A program made the position numbers and the translations under genes. From positions 1 through 50,613 of the forward strand of contig CASFID010000039.1 of the NCBI GenBank assembly GCA_949294665.1: a stretch of DNA of 50,613 nucleotides. The letters run 5' to 3'. This DNA comes from an uncultured Eubacteriales bacterium. Its GTDB lineage: Bacteria > Bacillota > Clostridia > Lachnospirales > Lachnospiraceae. Shown here in pieces: positions 1 to 6,569 of this stretch. The notes beneath the pieces were generated by a model that was given only the letters and a program-made list of their open reading frames with translations, was not told the DNA's origin and searched no databases. Numbering within the stretch: the stretch's first letter is position 1; the number at the start of each line of letters is the position of its first letter.

Positions 1-108
1 ATCAGCGTCATTAGAGAATTGAAACGGTTCCATGAGTATTTCGCCATCAGAAGAAATGGCTGAGGCAAAATGGTTAAGTTTGGCAATGTCAATACCAACG
101 TAAATCAT
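1..108 (-). CDS. IS110-family transposase, N-terminal part (runs off the window)
   Basis: Reading the minus strand from the ATG at 106-108 gives 36 codons beginning MIYVGIDIAKLNHFASAIS and continuing past the left edge. The GIDIAK start is the first acidic (RuvC-like DEDD) motif of IS110-family transposases, where the first Asp is catalytic. A GGGAGG ribosome site lies about 8 bases upstream of the start. Only the N-terminus is present, so whether the enzyme is intact and which IS110 subgroup it belongs to cannot be told. Family members insert and excise by a seamless recombinase mechanism guided by an RNA from the element's own noncoding end. Confidence 0.85.
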   Translation of the reverse strand, partial: MIYVGIDIAKLNHFASAISSDGEILMEPFQFSNDAD

Positions 109-330
109 GAGGCAGTACCTCCCTTTCTAAAGTCTGATACCATGATATCCACCAGCGATTATCATCGTAGACTTGATTGAAATAAGTACTCAGAAGAAAT
201 ACTTCCGGCAACATCCAGCACATAAACAATTCAGATAAAGGCAGCGGCAATACACTCCTATAGAGTAGTCAAAGCTACAGGAAATCATCAACAGTCCACA
301 GTATCTGAATGTCTTGAACCACGATACCAG
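1..330 (-). mobile_element. IS110-type insertion sequence, transposase start plus noncoding end
   Basis: Upstream of the transposase start (109 to about 330) there are more than 200 bases without a credible gene before the IclR regulator. For IS110-group elements this is where the noncoding end and the bridge RNA are encoded, on the same strand as the transposase. The outer boundary is a guess: I see no terminal inverted repeat, which fits IS110 elements but leaves the end undefined. Confidence 0.5.
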
Positions 331-386
331 ATTAAAAGAAAGGAAAAGTGGTGTTTGAGTTTCTACAAACATCATACAAGGATTTC

Positions 387-1163
387 ATGGCATATAAAAA
401 TTCCGTTCCGGCAGTAGAGAAAACGATGTTGATCCTTAAACATATGTCTGCGTCTTCAAAATCAGAATGGGGGGTAACCGAACTGGCTTCAGAACTTAAT
501 CTGAATAAAAGTACTGTCTTCTCAATACTTAACACTATGATTTCTTTTGAATTTATTGATAAAAATCCTGTGACAGATAAGTACGCTCTTGGTTCCGGTC
601 TCTTCAATCTCGTCAACAGTTACTATAAAAAGAATCCGATACGAACTGCATTCGAGACCGTTGTCACACCTTTCCACTCTAAACTTCCGGAGTGTATCAA
701 CTGCTTTATCCTGCGCAATAATATGGCATACATACTCGCCAGTTTTTCTTCCAACTACGTCCTGAGAGTGGAAATGCCGGAAGGAACATATATGCCCCCA
801 ATTTACTCAAGCGCCGGAAAGATTCTCTTAAGCAGTCTTAATGACTCAGACATTGAAGAGATCTATCTTCAATGTCTTCACGAAGCATCCGCAAAAAAAC
901 CGCCGTCGCTGCTTGAATTTTTGCTGCAGATCAATACGATCCGTGAGCAGGGATGCGCATTTAACCTTTCAGAATATGAGAATGGCATCTGCAGCGTTGC
1001 CGTGCCGGTGCGCAACCATAACAGTCAGATTGTTGCAGCTGTAAATATCGTTGTTCCGGAAATACGCTTTAAAAATAACCGGAACATGTATATTGATTCC
1101 TGCAAAAGAATAGGGAGAGAGATTTCCGAACATCTCGGATATCTCTCTCCCACCAGAAACTAG
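387..1163 (+). CDS. IclR-family transcriptional regulator
   Basis: The 258-residue product has an N-terminal winged helix-turn-helix (VEKTMLILKHM, then TELASELNLNKSTVFSILNTM at about residues 40-60) and a C-terminal effector-binding domain ending with ENGICSVAVPVRNHNSQIVAAVNIV, both typical of IclR proteins, which are usually 240-260 residues long. The ATG at 387 follows CAAGGA closely. An in-frame GTG at 348 with AAAGGA upstream would add 13 residues and cannot be excluded. The IS110 end lies immediately upstream, so the native promoter may have been replaced. The effector and targets are unknown; the only adjacent metabolic or transport gene is a broken membrane protein, so context gives no clue. 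Confidence 0.85.
   Translation: MAYKNSVPAVEKTMLILKHMSASSKSEWGVTELASELNLNKSTVFSILNTMISFEFIDKNPVTDKYALGSGLFNLVNSYYKKNPIRTAFETVVTPFHSKLPECINCFILRNNMAYILASFSSNYVLRVEMPEGTYMPPIYSSAGKILLSSLNDSDIEEIYLQCLHEASAKKPPSLLEFLLQINTIREQGCAFNLSEYENGICSVAVPVRNHNSQIVAAVNIVVPEIRFKNNRNMYIDSCKRIGREISEHLGYLSPTRN
1113..1151 (-). terminator. Long hairpin inside the 3' end of the IclR gene, T-rich flank on minus strand
   Basis: GGGAGAGAGAT at 1113-1123 pairs with ATCTCTCTCCC at 1141-1151, and an inner CCGA/TCGG extends it to about 17 paired positions with one mismatch and a 5-base loop. On the minus strand the hairpin is followed by TATTCTTTTG, so it probably stops transcription of the convergent gene that ends at 1171. 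The stem is inside the last codons of the IclR gene. Confidence 0.55.
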
Positions 1164-1170
1164 GTTGCAG

Positions 1171-1530
1171 TCAGACTGCTGCATCAGCGCACTGCTGCCA
1201 GTATGTATTACAGGTAATCCCCTGGACCGCCCACACGCCGAAGTCCGTGAGATAGCCAAAGAAAAACGCCACCGGGAGCTGCATGAGCTGGATCGGATGA
1301 TAATTCTTTCGCAGGATCAACATCTGTAACAGGATAAATACACAGTGCATCGTGATGGTGGCTGTTCCCACAGTCAGCGGGGTAAACAGGCTGGCCACGT
1401 ACGGCACACTGGATATCGGGGAAGTTCCCAGACTTGCTTTAATAAAAAATGCAACTCCGAACGCCATGATCGAAAGACCGGCCAGAAGGAGCAGATATCT
1501 TTTTAAAATATAGACGGGTAACTTGTTCAA
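1171..1530 (-). pseudogene. YczE/YitT-like membrane protein, C-terminally truncated
   Basis: The product (about 119 residues from a TTG at 1530, with AAAGGAG 8 bases upstream) has two or three hydrophobic helices and the motifs FFIKASLGTSPISSVPYV and QLPVAFFFGYLTDFGVW that mark YczE-type integral membrane proteins. Family members normally run to about 200-220 residues with further membrane helices. Here the frame ends after the third hydrophobic block with a non-conserved tail and abuts the IclR gene 7 bases away, so the 3' half has been lost. The deletion probably fused this locus to the regulator. An extended -10 (TGTTATAAT, minus strand near 1561-1570) lies upstream. The function of the family is not firmly known. 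Confidence 0.65.
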
Positions 1531-1582
1531 TGCGATCACTCCTTTCCTCTCTCAGACAATTCTATTATAACACCACATGCAT

Positions 1583-1626
1583 ACAAAAACAGACCTGGAT
1601 CTGTCCGTTCCAAAGTCTGTTTGCTT
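1583..1626 (-). terminator. Rho-independent terminator for the Fic gene
   Basis: On the minus strand AAACAGAC (1615-1622) pairs with GTCTGTTT (1587-1594) and is followed by TTGTATG. It lies about 55 bases downstream of the Fic stop codon. Confidence 0.6.
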
Positions 1627-1676
1627 TTATCTTCCAAATTTCAGGTGTACCGTCCGGCGATTATTTCTGTGTTGTT

Positions 1677-2438
1677 CTACAGTTCCTGCACATCAGCAAG
1701 ACGCGGAATCGTACTTTTTTTTGTCCACGTTTTTTCTGTCTGCTCTTTTAAAAATGTAATGAATCCGTCAATTTTTCCGGTTTTATCAAAAACGGTCAGC
1801 GCCATATAATACGTCGGCTTATCCTCTTCGTAAATGATTATCGGCGGGTAGCCATGAGTCATCAGGTAATAATTTAAAAGCGTTCTTCCCACACGTCCAT
1901 TTCCATCCGCAAACGGATGGACAGATTCAAAACTCAGATGGAAATATGCTGCCACAGTCAGAATATCTTCTCCGGAATATCCGTTGATCTGTTCGCACAG
2001 CTCCCGCATCTCATTTGGTACATCTTCCGGACGGATACCAACATCATCCCCCACGACATAATCATGAATTTTGTATCTGCCCGGCCGCTCTCCTTTATCG
2101 TATCGTGTCTGATCGTAGCATCCATGCATCAGCCGTCTGTGTACTTCTTTGATCAGGTCTTCACTGAGCGGCTCTCTCCTGATAATTTTGTCGAGCAGAA
2201 AGTTCTGGCAGTCTTTCTGGTTCTGAATCTCAAACAGAGTTCGCAGATCACCGCTGTAATTTTCAACGCGTCCATTTTCAAAAATTTCCCTCGTATCATG
2301 ATAAGTTGTTTCCGGGTTTTCAATCTTATTTGAATTATATGCAAATAAGATCCGAAAATTTGATAACGCAATTTCGAGGTCTTTTGCGTCTTTTATCTTC
2401 CTGTTTTTCCATTCTGCCACAATAGATTCATATCCCAT
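1677..2438 (-). CDS. Fic-domain protein adenylyltransferase (class II, self-inhibited)
   Basis: The 253-residue protein carries an exact Fic core motif HPFADGNGRVGR at residues 174-185; the His is catalytic and the DGNGR loop binds ATP phosphates. An N-terminal SNKIEN (residues 36-41) fits the (S/T)xxxE(G/N) inhibitory helix, whose Glu blocks the ATP gamma-phosphate until it is displaced. Together these define a stand-alone class II Fic enzyme that attaches AMP to hydroxyl side chains of target proteins in the cytoplasm; the targets are unknown. The start at 2438 was chosen because AGGAGGG sits 5 bases upstream; a longer frame from 2510 has no ribosome site. It is a monocistronic gene with its own terminator. 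No separate antitoxin gene is adjacent, as expected when the inhibitor is in cis. Confidence 0.9.
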   Translation of the reverse strand: MGYESIVAEWKNRKIKDAKDLEIALSNFRILFAYNSNKIENPETTYHDTREIFENGRVENYSGDLRTLFEIQNQKDCQNFLLDKIIRREPLSEDLIKEVHRRLMHGCYDQTRYDKGERPGRYKIHDYVVGDDVGIRPEDVPNEMRELCEQINGYSGEDILTVAAYFHLSFESVHPFADGNGRVGRTLLNYYLMTHGYPPIIIYEEDKPTYYMALTVFDKTGKIDGFITFLKEQTEKTWTKKSTIPRLADVQEL

Positions 2439-2669
2439 ATTTCCCTCCTGAAATTTACTATCCCTGTCCTGGATTATATCATATCGCATTTCTTTTATCC
2501 ATCGTTTCACAAGAGCTCTGTGGGCGGCCTCTGGGGGCGGTCCGGTATTTTGATGAAAGAGTTATTTTAAGATAATAAAACTTTTTGAATGAAATCCCGC
2601 AGGTGAATCGTATTAATTATGAAAACGGAAAATAACCGAACCATTACTTCAATAAAAGGAGGAATCTGT

Positions 2670-2975
2670 ATGAGTAACACAGCATTAGCAGCAGTCATCG
2701 CATCCACTGTCGCGATCACACTCGGAGGTACAACGGCGCTGGCTTTCGGCCACTCCGGACAGAACGGATATCAGAACAGTGTAGCGGGAACCACGGACAT
2801 GGTCTATAATCAAAACAGCAACTGTGAGTACTGCGAAGAATACGGCCGCCACTATACCGATGCAAATAACGACGGAATCTGCGACTACTATGACGGAAGC
2901 GGTTATCACCGCTCGTCATCAGCATACTGCGACGGGACCGGACACCATGCAGGCCGCGGTTACAGCCGCAGATAA
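2670..2975 (+). CDS. Small exported protein with a Ca-binding-type DxNxDG loop
   Basis: The 101-residue product starts MSNTALAAVIASTVAITLGG, a hydrophobic signal-like segment, followed by a Cys-containing region and the loop YTDANNDGICDYYDG near residues 63-77, which resembles the DxNxDGxxD calcium loop of dockerin/EF-hand-like repeats. The start at 2670 follows AAAGGAGG; the upstream in-frame ATG at 2619 lacks such a site. It sits 34 bases ahead of the sigma factor gene and reads in the same direction, so it is probably the first gene of the sigma/anti-sigma operon. A role in the same envelope response is inferred. I do not recognise a named family for the whole protein. Confidence 0.7.
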   Translation: MSNTALAAVIASTVAITLGGTTALAFGHSGQNGYQNSVAGTTDMVYNQNSNCEYCEEYGRHYTDANNDGICDYYDGSGYHRSSSAYCDGTGHHAGRGYSRR

Positions 2976-3009
2976 ACAGGAAAAGGAACAAAAAAACGGG
3001 GAAAGAGTT

Positions 3010-3495
3010 ATGCGCAGCGAGGAAGAAGCCTGCCGGGCAATCGACCAGTATGCCGATACTGTCCGCAGGATCTGTATGGTCCATCTCAAGAATTACAGCG
3101 ACACCGAGGACATATTTCAGACCGTCTTTCTGAAATATGTTCTCCACACTGCGCCCTTTGAAAGCCCGGAGCATGAAAAAGCCTGGATCATCCGGGTTAC
3201 GATCAACGCCTGCAAAGATTTCCTTAAGAATGTTTTCCGCTCCAGGACCGTTCCGCTGGATCAGCTGATCGAAAAACCGGCAGAGCCGGACGCGGATCAT
3301 TCGGATCTGATCGAGGCAGTCCTGTCACTTCCTGAAAAGTACAAAGATGTCATTTACCTGTACTATTACGAAGGATACCCGGCGGCTGAGATCAGCAGCA
3401 TCCTGAATAAGAAAGTAAACACCGTATACACACTTCTGACACGTGCCAGACAGATCCTGAAGAATAAACTGGAAGGGGTGGTCGATGATGAATGA
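3010..3495 (+). CDS. ECF-type RNA polymerase sigma factor
   Basis: The 161-residue protein has a sigma region 2 (YSDTEDIFQTVFLKY, residues about 30-45, with the conserved DxxQ/E-type polymerase-contact helix) and a region 4 helix-turn-helix (LPEKYKDVIYLYYYEG through NTVYTLLTRARQIL). It lacks regions 1 and 3, as ECF sigma factors do. The start at 3010 follows GGGGAAAG. Its stop overlaps the start of the anti-sigma gene by 11 bases (TGATGAATGA arrangement), which indicates translational coupling. A possible ECF-like promoter (TGAAT at 2586, CGTATTA at 2609) lies upstream of the first gene of the unit and would give autoregulation, but this is a weak match. Confidence 0.9.
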   Translation: MRSEEEACRAIDQYADTVRRICMVHLKNYSDTEDIFQTVFLKYVLHTAPFESPEHEKAWIIRVTINACKDFLKNVFRSRTVPLDQLIEKPAEPDADHSDLIEAVLSLPEKYKDVIYLYYYEGYPAAEISSILNKKVNTVYTLLTRARQILKNKLEGVVDDE

Positions 3496-4345
3496 AAAGT
3501 GGAAATCTGCCTTTGACCAGATCCATGCGGAGGATGAGCTAAAAACCCGTACAAAAGAATACCTTTCAGAGAAAATCTACCACCGCAGAGCAGCTCCCCG
3601 CCCCATATTCCGACGAGCTGCAGCCCTGGCCGCCGGTCTGCTCCTTCTGTGTTTTATCGGCGGATCATGGTTCTTTATGACTCCGACCGCTTATATCAGT
3701 ATCGACATCAATCCTTCTCTGGAGCTGGGGATCAACCGTTTTGACCGCGTCGTCTCGGTTGAGAGCTATAACGAAGACGGAGAGGATCTGGCCCGGGCTC
3801 TGAATATAACATTTATGAATTACAGCGACGCACTGGATGAAATTTTATCCAGCCGGAGTATCGAAGATTACCTGTCCGGGGATGCTCTCATGTCGCTGAC
3901 TGTTGCCGGGGATAACGATACGCAGTACACTGAAATACTTGACACCGTAGAGACCTGCGCCGACGGCCGCGAGAATATCCAGTGCCACTCTGGCAATACA
4001 GAGGAAATGCACGAGGCACATGACGCCGGCGTCTCCTTTGGCAAATACCGCGCTTATCTGATCCTGCACGATCTGGATCCTTCCATATCTCTGGATGATA
4101 TCCGCAGCATGACTATGCGGGAGATCTATGACCTGATCGATTCGTATGACGGAGATCAGGGGACAGAGAATACCGGCACCAGAGCAGATGAAGCAGGGAC
4201 GGGGACGGAAGCAGGAACGGGAGCGGAAGCAGGTACAGAGACAGAGACAGCGGATACAGGCTATGAGCCGGGCAGCCGTCCCGGAGAAGGACACGGTCAG
4301 GGCCGGCAGCACCATAGAGAACACGGCAAAAGGGAAAACGACTGA
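3485..4345 (+). CDS. RsgI-like transmembrane anti-sigma factor
   Basis: This 286-residue protein has a cytoplasmic N-terminus (1-42, expected to hold the sigma factor), one membrane helix at about 43-65, and an extracellular domain opening with TAYISIDINPSLELGINRFD, followed by VVSVESYNEDGEDL. That block is the signature of RsgI-type anti-sigma factors; in clostridial RsgI the Asn-Pro bond of the DxNPS motif is self-cleaved (here N76-P77), which primes the protein for regulated proteolysis. The C-terminal 60 residues are low complexity, rich in Gly, Thr, Glu and later His/Arg, encoded by short near-repeats of GGGACGGAAGCAGGAAC type. There is no carbohydrate-binding module such as cellulosomal RsgI proteins carry. 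It likely senses an envelope signal and releases the upstream ECF sigma factor. Confidence 0.85.
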   Translation: MMNEKWKSAFDQIHAEDELKTRTKEYLSEKIYHRRAAPRPIFRRAAALAAGLLLLCFIGGSWFFMTPTAYISIDINPSLELGINRFDRVVSVESYNEDGEDLARALNITFMNYSDALDEILSSRSIEDYLSGDALMSLTVAGDNDTQYTEILDTVETCADGRENIQCHSGNTEEMHEAHDAGVSFGKYRAYLILHDLDPSISLDDIRSMTMREIYDLIDSYDGDQGTENTGTRADEAGTGTEAGTGAEAGTETETADTGYEPGSRPGEGHGQGRQHHREHGKREND

Positions 4346-4365
4346 CCGGTTTTCCTCTCATCTTA

Positions 4366-4412
4366 TTATATAACAAAAGGCCGGCACACCGAATCAAATC
4401 AGTGCACCGGCC
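4366..4412 (-). terminator. Terminator after hsp20 (possibly bidirectional)
   Basis: GGCCGG at 4379-4384 pairs with CCGGCC at 4407-4412 with a further CAC/GTG pairing inside. On the minus strand the stem is followed by TTTTGTTATATAA, a good T tract for the hsp20 transcript. On the plus strand the flank is less T-rich but it may also stop the anti-sigma operon. Confidence 0.65.
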
Positions 4413-4449
4413 CCATATCTGTCTTATGCTTCTGTCTCTCAGTACGGGA

Positions 4450-4893
4450 TCATCCCTCGATCGCGATCGTCTTCTTTGTCTCAACAGCTTTCGCATCTTT
4501 CTTCGGGATGCTCAGTTTCAGGATACCGTTTTCAAATTTTGCTTTGATATCTTCCTGAGTTACATCATCGCCTACATAGAAGCTTCTCTGCATTGTTCCT
4601 GCATAACGCTCTCTGCGGATATATTTTCCTTTCTTATCCTGCTCGTCATTGTTTGCTCCCTTTGTAGCGGAGATCGTCAGGTATCCGTTTTTCAACTCTG
4701 CCTTGATCTCGTCTTTCTTAAATCCCGGCAGGTCGACATCCAGTTCATATCCCGCGTCATGCTCGCGGATATCTGTCTTCATCAGATTCTTGGTCGTCTT
4801 ATTATTTGTCCTTCCCCAGAAATCTCTGTCAAACGGGAAATCCATCCAGTTATCATCAAATAAATTTTCTCCAAAAATGCTAGGCATCAACAT
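4450..4893 (-). CDS. Small heat shock protein, Hsp20/alpha-crystallin family
   Basis: The 147-residue product has the alpha-crystallin domain from about residue 37 (KTDIREHDAGYELDVDLPGF) to GILKLSIPKK near residue 124-133, matching the conserved GxLxxxxPK hairpin. It is an ATP-independent holdase that keeps unfolding proteins soluble. AAGGAG lies 9 bases before the ATG. A consensus promoter embedded in a CIRCE operator sits about 75-115 bases upstream, so HrcA should repress it until heat or protein stress. It has its own terminator and stands alone as a transcription unit. Confidence 0.95.
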   Translation of the reverse strand: MLMPSIFGENLFDDNWMDFPFDRDFWGRTNNKTTKNLMKTDIREHDAGYELDVDLPGFKKDEIKAELKNGYLTISATKGANNDEQDKKGKYIRRERYAGTMQRSFYVGDDVTQEDIKAKFENGILKLSIPKKDAKAVETKKTIAIEG

Positions 4894-4966
4894 AATTCAT
4901 ATCTCCTTTCAAAATGGAACTTTGAAACATCTCTGTTTCTTTGCTCCTTTCCTTTGTTCTAGTTGT

Positions 4967-4995
4967 ACTATAGCACTTATTGTTAGCACTGTCAA
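4967..4995 (-). promoter_or_regulatory. Sigma-A promoter of hsp20
   Basis: On the minus strand TTGACA (4990-4995), a 17-base spacer and TATAGT (4967-4972) form a near-perfect housekeeping promoter. The -35 box lies inside the CIRCE element, so repressor binding would directly block polymerase. Confidence 0.85.
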
Positions 4996-5009
4996 GAGGT
5001 GAGTGCTAA
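4983..5009. promoter_or_regulatory. CIRCE operator (HrcA site) of hsp20
   Basis: TTAGCACTG at 4983-4991, nine bases, then GAGTGCTAA at 5001-5009. The consensus is TTAGCACTC-N9-GAGTGCTAA; only one base differs. Confidence 0.92.
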
Positions 5010-5044
5010 TTTATTTCATTTTCTTATATCCTTCCAACGCCTTT

Positions 5045-5809
5045 TTATTTGCAGACTAGTTTAGTTATTATTGAAGCAGTTCTTTTGTCAACTAATTCAG
5101 AGAAACCTCTCAGGATTCTAAATATTTCTTCCCATGTCAGCTTGAAATCAATCATCAAGCCTTTATTTATTTTCCCATTGCAATACGCGTCTTCCAGACA
5201 ATATTTTGTCTTATATTCTTCAAAAGATATATTTCCATAAAACCCTTTTATGTCCCTCCACTTGTCTTCCATCACCAGCAAAGCCCTGATTCCATCATCT
5301 AGCAGCCGTATGCATTTCGGGTTGAAGCCAAATCCGCGGGGAATCAGCAAGAAACTTCCTATTTTATGGCTGCTGTCGATGTAATATAATACGTCTTTAT
5401 TTTTGATTATTTTTCTATAGTGATCTTTCGTGGACTCTAAACAAAACCACTCTTTTCTTAGATATTGCGCCCGACCTTCTTTCATCCTCTCATAATCTTC
5501 CTTTTTTTCCAATACTACAAATCTCTTGAAATCTCCAACATAAAAATTGTCTTTCTCTTCTAGATCATGCTTCAGACACATTTTTTTAATATAGTAATAA
5601 GCTGAACCAAAGAAAGTATCAGGTACTAATTCTTTGCCTGTCCATCCTAACTCTCTGTAAACGCTATAAGCCAGCTCGCATCGATCAATATCCATCATTT
5701 CCTTATTAGTCAGCATTCTATATTTCATAAGCTGCGTAAATGGATCACATAAGCTTAATTCTTTATTCTGGTTTATTAAGTTACATTTTAAATAATTGTA
5801 ATCTATCAT
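5045..5809 (-). CDS. Hypothetical protein, AT-rich cassette
   Basis: The 254-residue soluble protein has no motif I can assign. Visible features are an aromatic, charged N-terminal half (GWTGKELVPDTFFGSAYYYIKK around residues 54-75), a basic middle, and a C-terminal helical segment (LTWEEIFRILRGFSELVDKR). There is no signal peptide or membrane segment. The start at 5809 was chosen for GGGAGGG 6 bases upstream; the frame stays open to 5926 but without a site. Codon use and AT content differ from the neighbouring hsp20 and lon, and it sits with a DUF1413/RHH-like gene between two CIRCE-controlled heat-shock genes, so it appears to be inserted DNA. A toxin or defence role is only speculation. 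Confidence 0.7.
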   Translation of the reverse strand: MIDYNYLKCNLINQNKELSLCDPFTQLMKYRMLTNKEMMDIDRCELAYSVYRELGWTGKELVPDTFFGSAYYYIKKMCLKHDLEEKDNFYVGDFKRFVVLEKKEDYERMKEGRAQYLRKEWFCLESTKDHYRKIIKNKDVLYYIDSSHKIGSFLLIPRGFGFNPKCIRLLDDGIRALLVMEDKWRDIKGFYGNISFEEYKTKYCLEDAYCNGKINKGLMIDFKLTWEEIFRILRGFSELVDKRTASIITKLVCK

Positions 5810-5836
5810 TATCATCCCTCCCGTCAGTTCCAGTAT

Positions 5837-5861
5837 GAATCTGTATGATGCATACGGATTC
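5837..5861. repeat. Inverted repeat upstream of the hypothetical gene
   Basis: GAATCTGTAT (5837-5846) and ATACGGATTC (5852-5861) form a 10-base arm palindrome with one mismatch and a 5-base centre. It sits 28 bases upstream of the chosen start of the 254-residue protein. More CTGTAT/ATAC(A)G half-sites follow at about 5930-5965. It could be an operator for the neighbouring RHH-like protein. Confidence 0.4.
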
Positions 5862-5965
5862 TTTGTAAAAAAATTTTTGCCTGATGATTCCATCTCTATA
5901 CTACTACAATATAAGTCCTCTGTCATTATCTGTATAGCCTATACGCATTTATATGGTCCATACAG

Positions 5966-6340
5966 TTATTTATTGACTACATATTGGTTTTGCATCCTCT
6001 TATGTTTACCGATAAAGATTTCTTTTTTCCCCAGAACTTTAATTCCTGAATCCTTTGTGGTCACATATGTATAAAAGTTGCGCCCCAGCACCCCAGCTAC
6101 GCCATTTCGTATTTTTGCCCAATCCTCATCGCCATATAATTCATATAATGTAAATGGCAGCCCTTTCGGCCACTTATTCATAGCCAGATCCAGCGCGTGC
6201 TCAACTGTAAATATATTTTTTTTAGAAGCATCCAGGTTTAGACACTTTTTTATATAAGCAGTTTTATCCAATCCTGATTTCTTAGCTTTTTTTTCGAGTT
6301 CCTTGTTTTCTTCCGCTGAAAGAAGTAACTTAAAATACAT
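5966..6340 (-). CDS. DUF1413-type protein with an N-terminal RHH-like segment
   Basis: The 124-residue product begins MYFKLLLSAEENKELEKKAK followed by KSGLDKTAYIKKCL, a strand-helix-helix pattern like ribbon-helix-helix DNA-binding proteins. The second half (KGLPFTLYELYGDEDWAKIRNGVAGVLGRNFYTYV) resembles DUF1413, whose role is unknown to me. The two parts suggest a DNA-binding regulator of its own operon, perhaps antitoxin-like, followed by the 254-residue gene 156 bases downstream. It has a consensus promoter (6373-6401) and A/T-rich palindromic sequence CTATATAG around it that may be the operator. Composition is clearly more AT-rich than hsp20 and lon, so the pair looks acquired. Confidence 0.7.
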   Translation of the reverse strand: MYFKLLLSAEENKELEKKAKKSGLDKTAYIKKCLNLDASKKNIFTVEHALDLAMNKWPKGLPFTLYELYGDEDWAKIRNGVAGVLGRNFYTYVTTKDSGIKVLGKKEIFIGKHKRMQNQYVVNK

Positions 6341-6372
6341 AAAATCGCCTCTTTTCTATATGCCCTATATAG

Positions 6373-6401
6373 ATAGTATATGCTGATTATCTTTTTGTCA
6401 A
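6373..6401 (-). promoter_or_regulatory. Promoter of the DUF1413 gene
   Basis: On the minus strand TTGACA (6396-6401), 17 bases, TACTAT (6373-6378). Nearby CTATATAG and its partial repeats at 6356-6372 could be an operator. Confidence 0.7.
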
Positions 6402-6458
6402 TCTCTCTGCTGCATTATATTTTTATGCCTGATATAACATAATAGCCCCGCTATCTTA

Positions 6459-6487
6459 TTGACATTCTGAGTATTTTATGCTAATTT
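6459..6487 (+). promoter_or_regulatory. Probable lon promoter
   Basis: TTGACA at 6459-6464, then 17 bases to TAATTT (6482-6487). The -10 is imperfect; TATTAT at 6492-6497 is an alternative. The CIRCE element starts 16 bases downstream of the first choice. Confidence 0.55.
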
Positions 6488-6502
6488 TCTATATTATAAG
6501 CA

Positions 6503-6529
6503 TTAGCACTCTCCGTATCTGAGTGCTGA
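6503..6529. promoter_or_regulatory. CIRCE operator (HrcA site) of lon
   Basis: TTAGCACTC at 6503-6511, nine bases, GAGTGCTGA at 6521-6529, one base off consensus. It ends 40 bases before the lon start codon and so would be in the leader or cover the start of transcription. Confidence 0.92.
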
Positions 6530-6569
6530 TAAAGCCGCAACTGCATCACTTACACGAAGGAGGCTTCTC

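Noticed and set aside
4200-4260. Short tandem repeats at the end of the anti-sigma gene as a CRISPR or minisatellite
   Set aside because: The units are irregular GGGACGGAAGC-type variants inside an intact frame and encode a Gly/Thr/Glu tail; no spacers or Cas genes. I saw no CRISPR array in the window.
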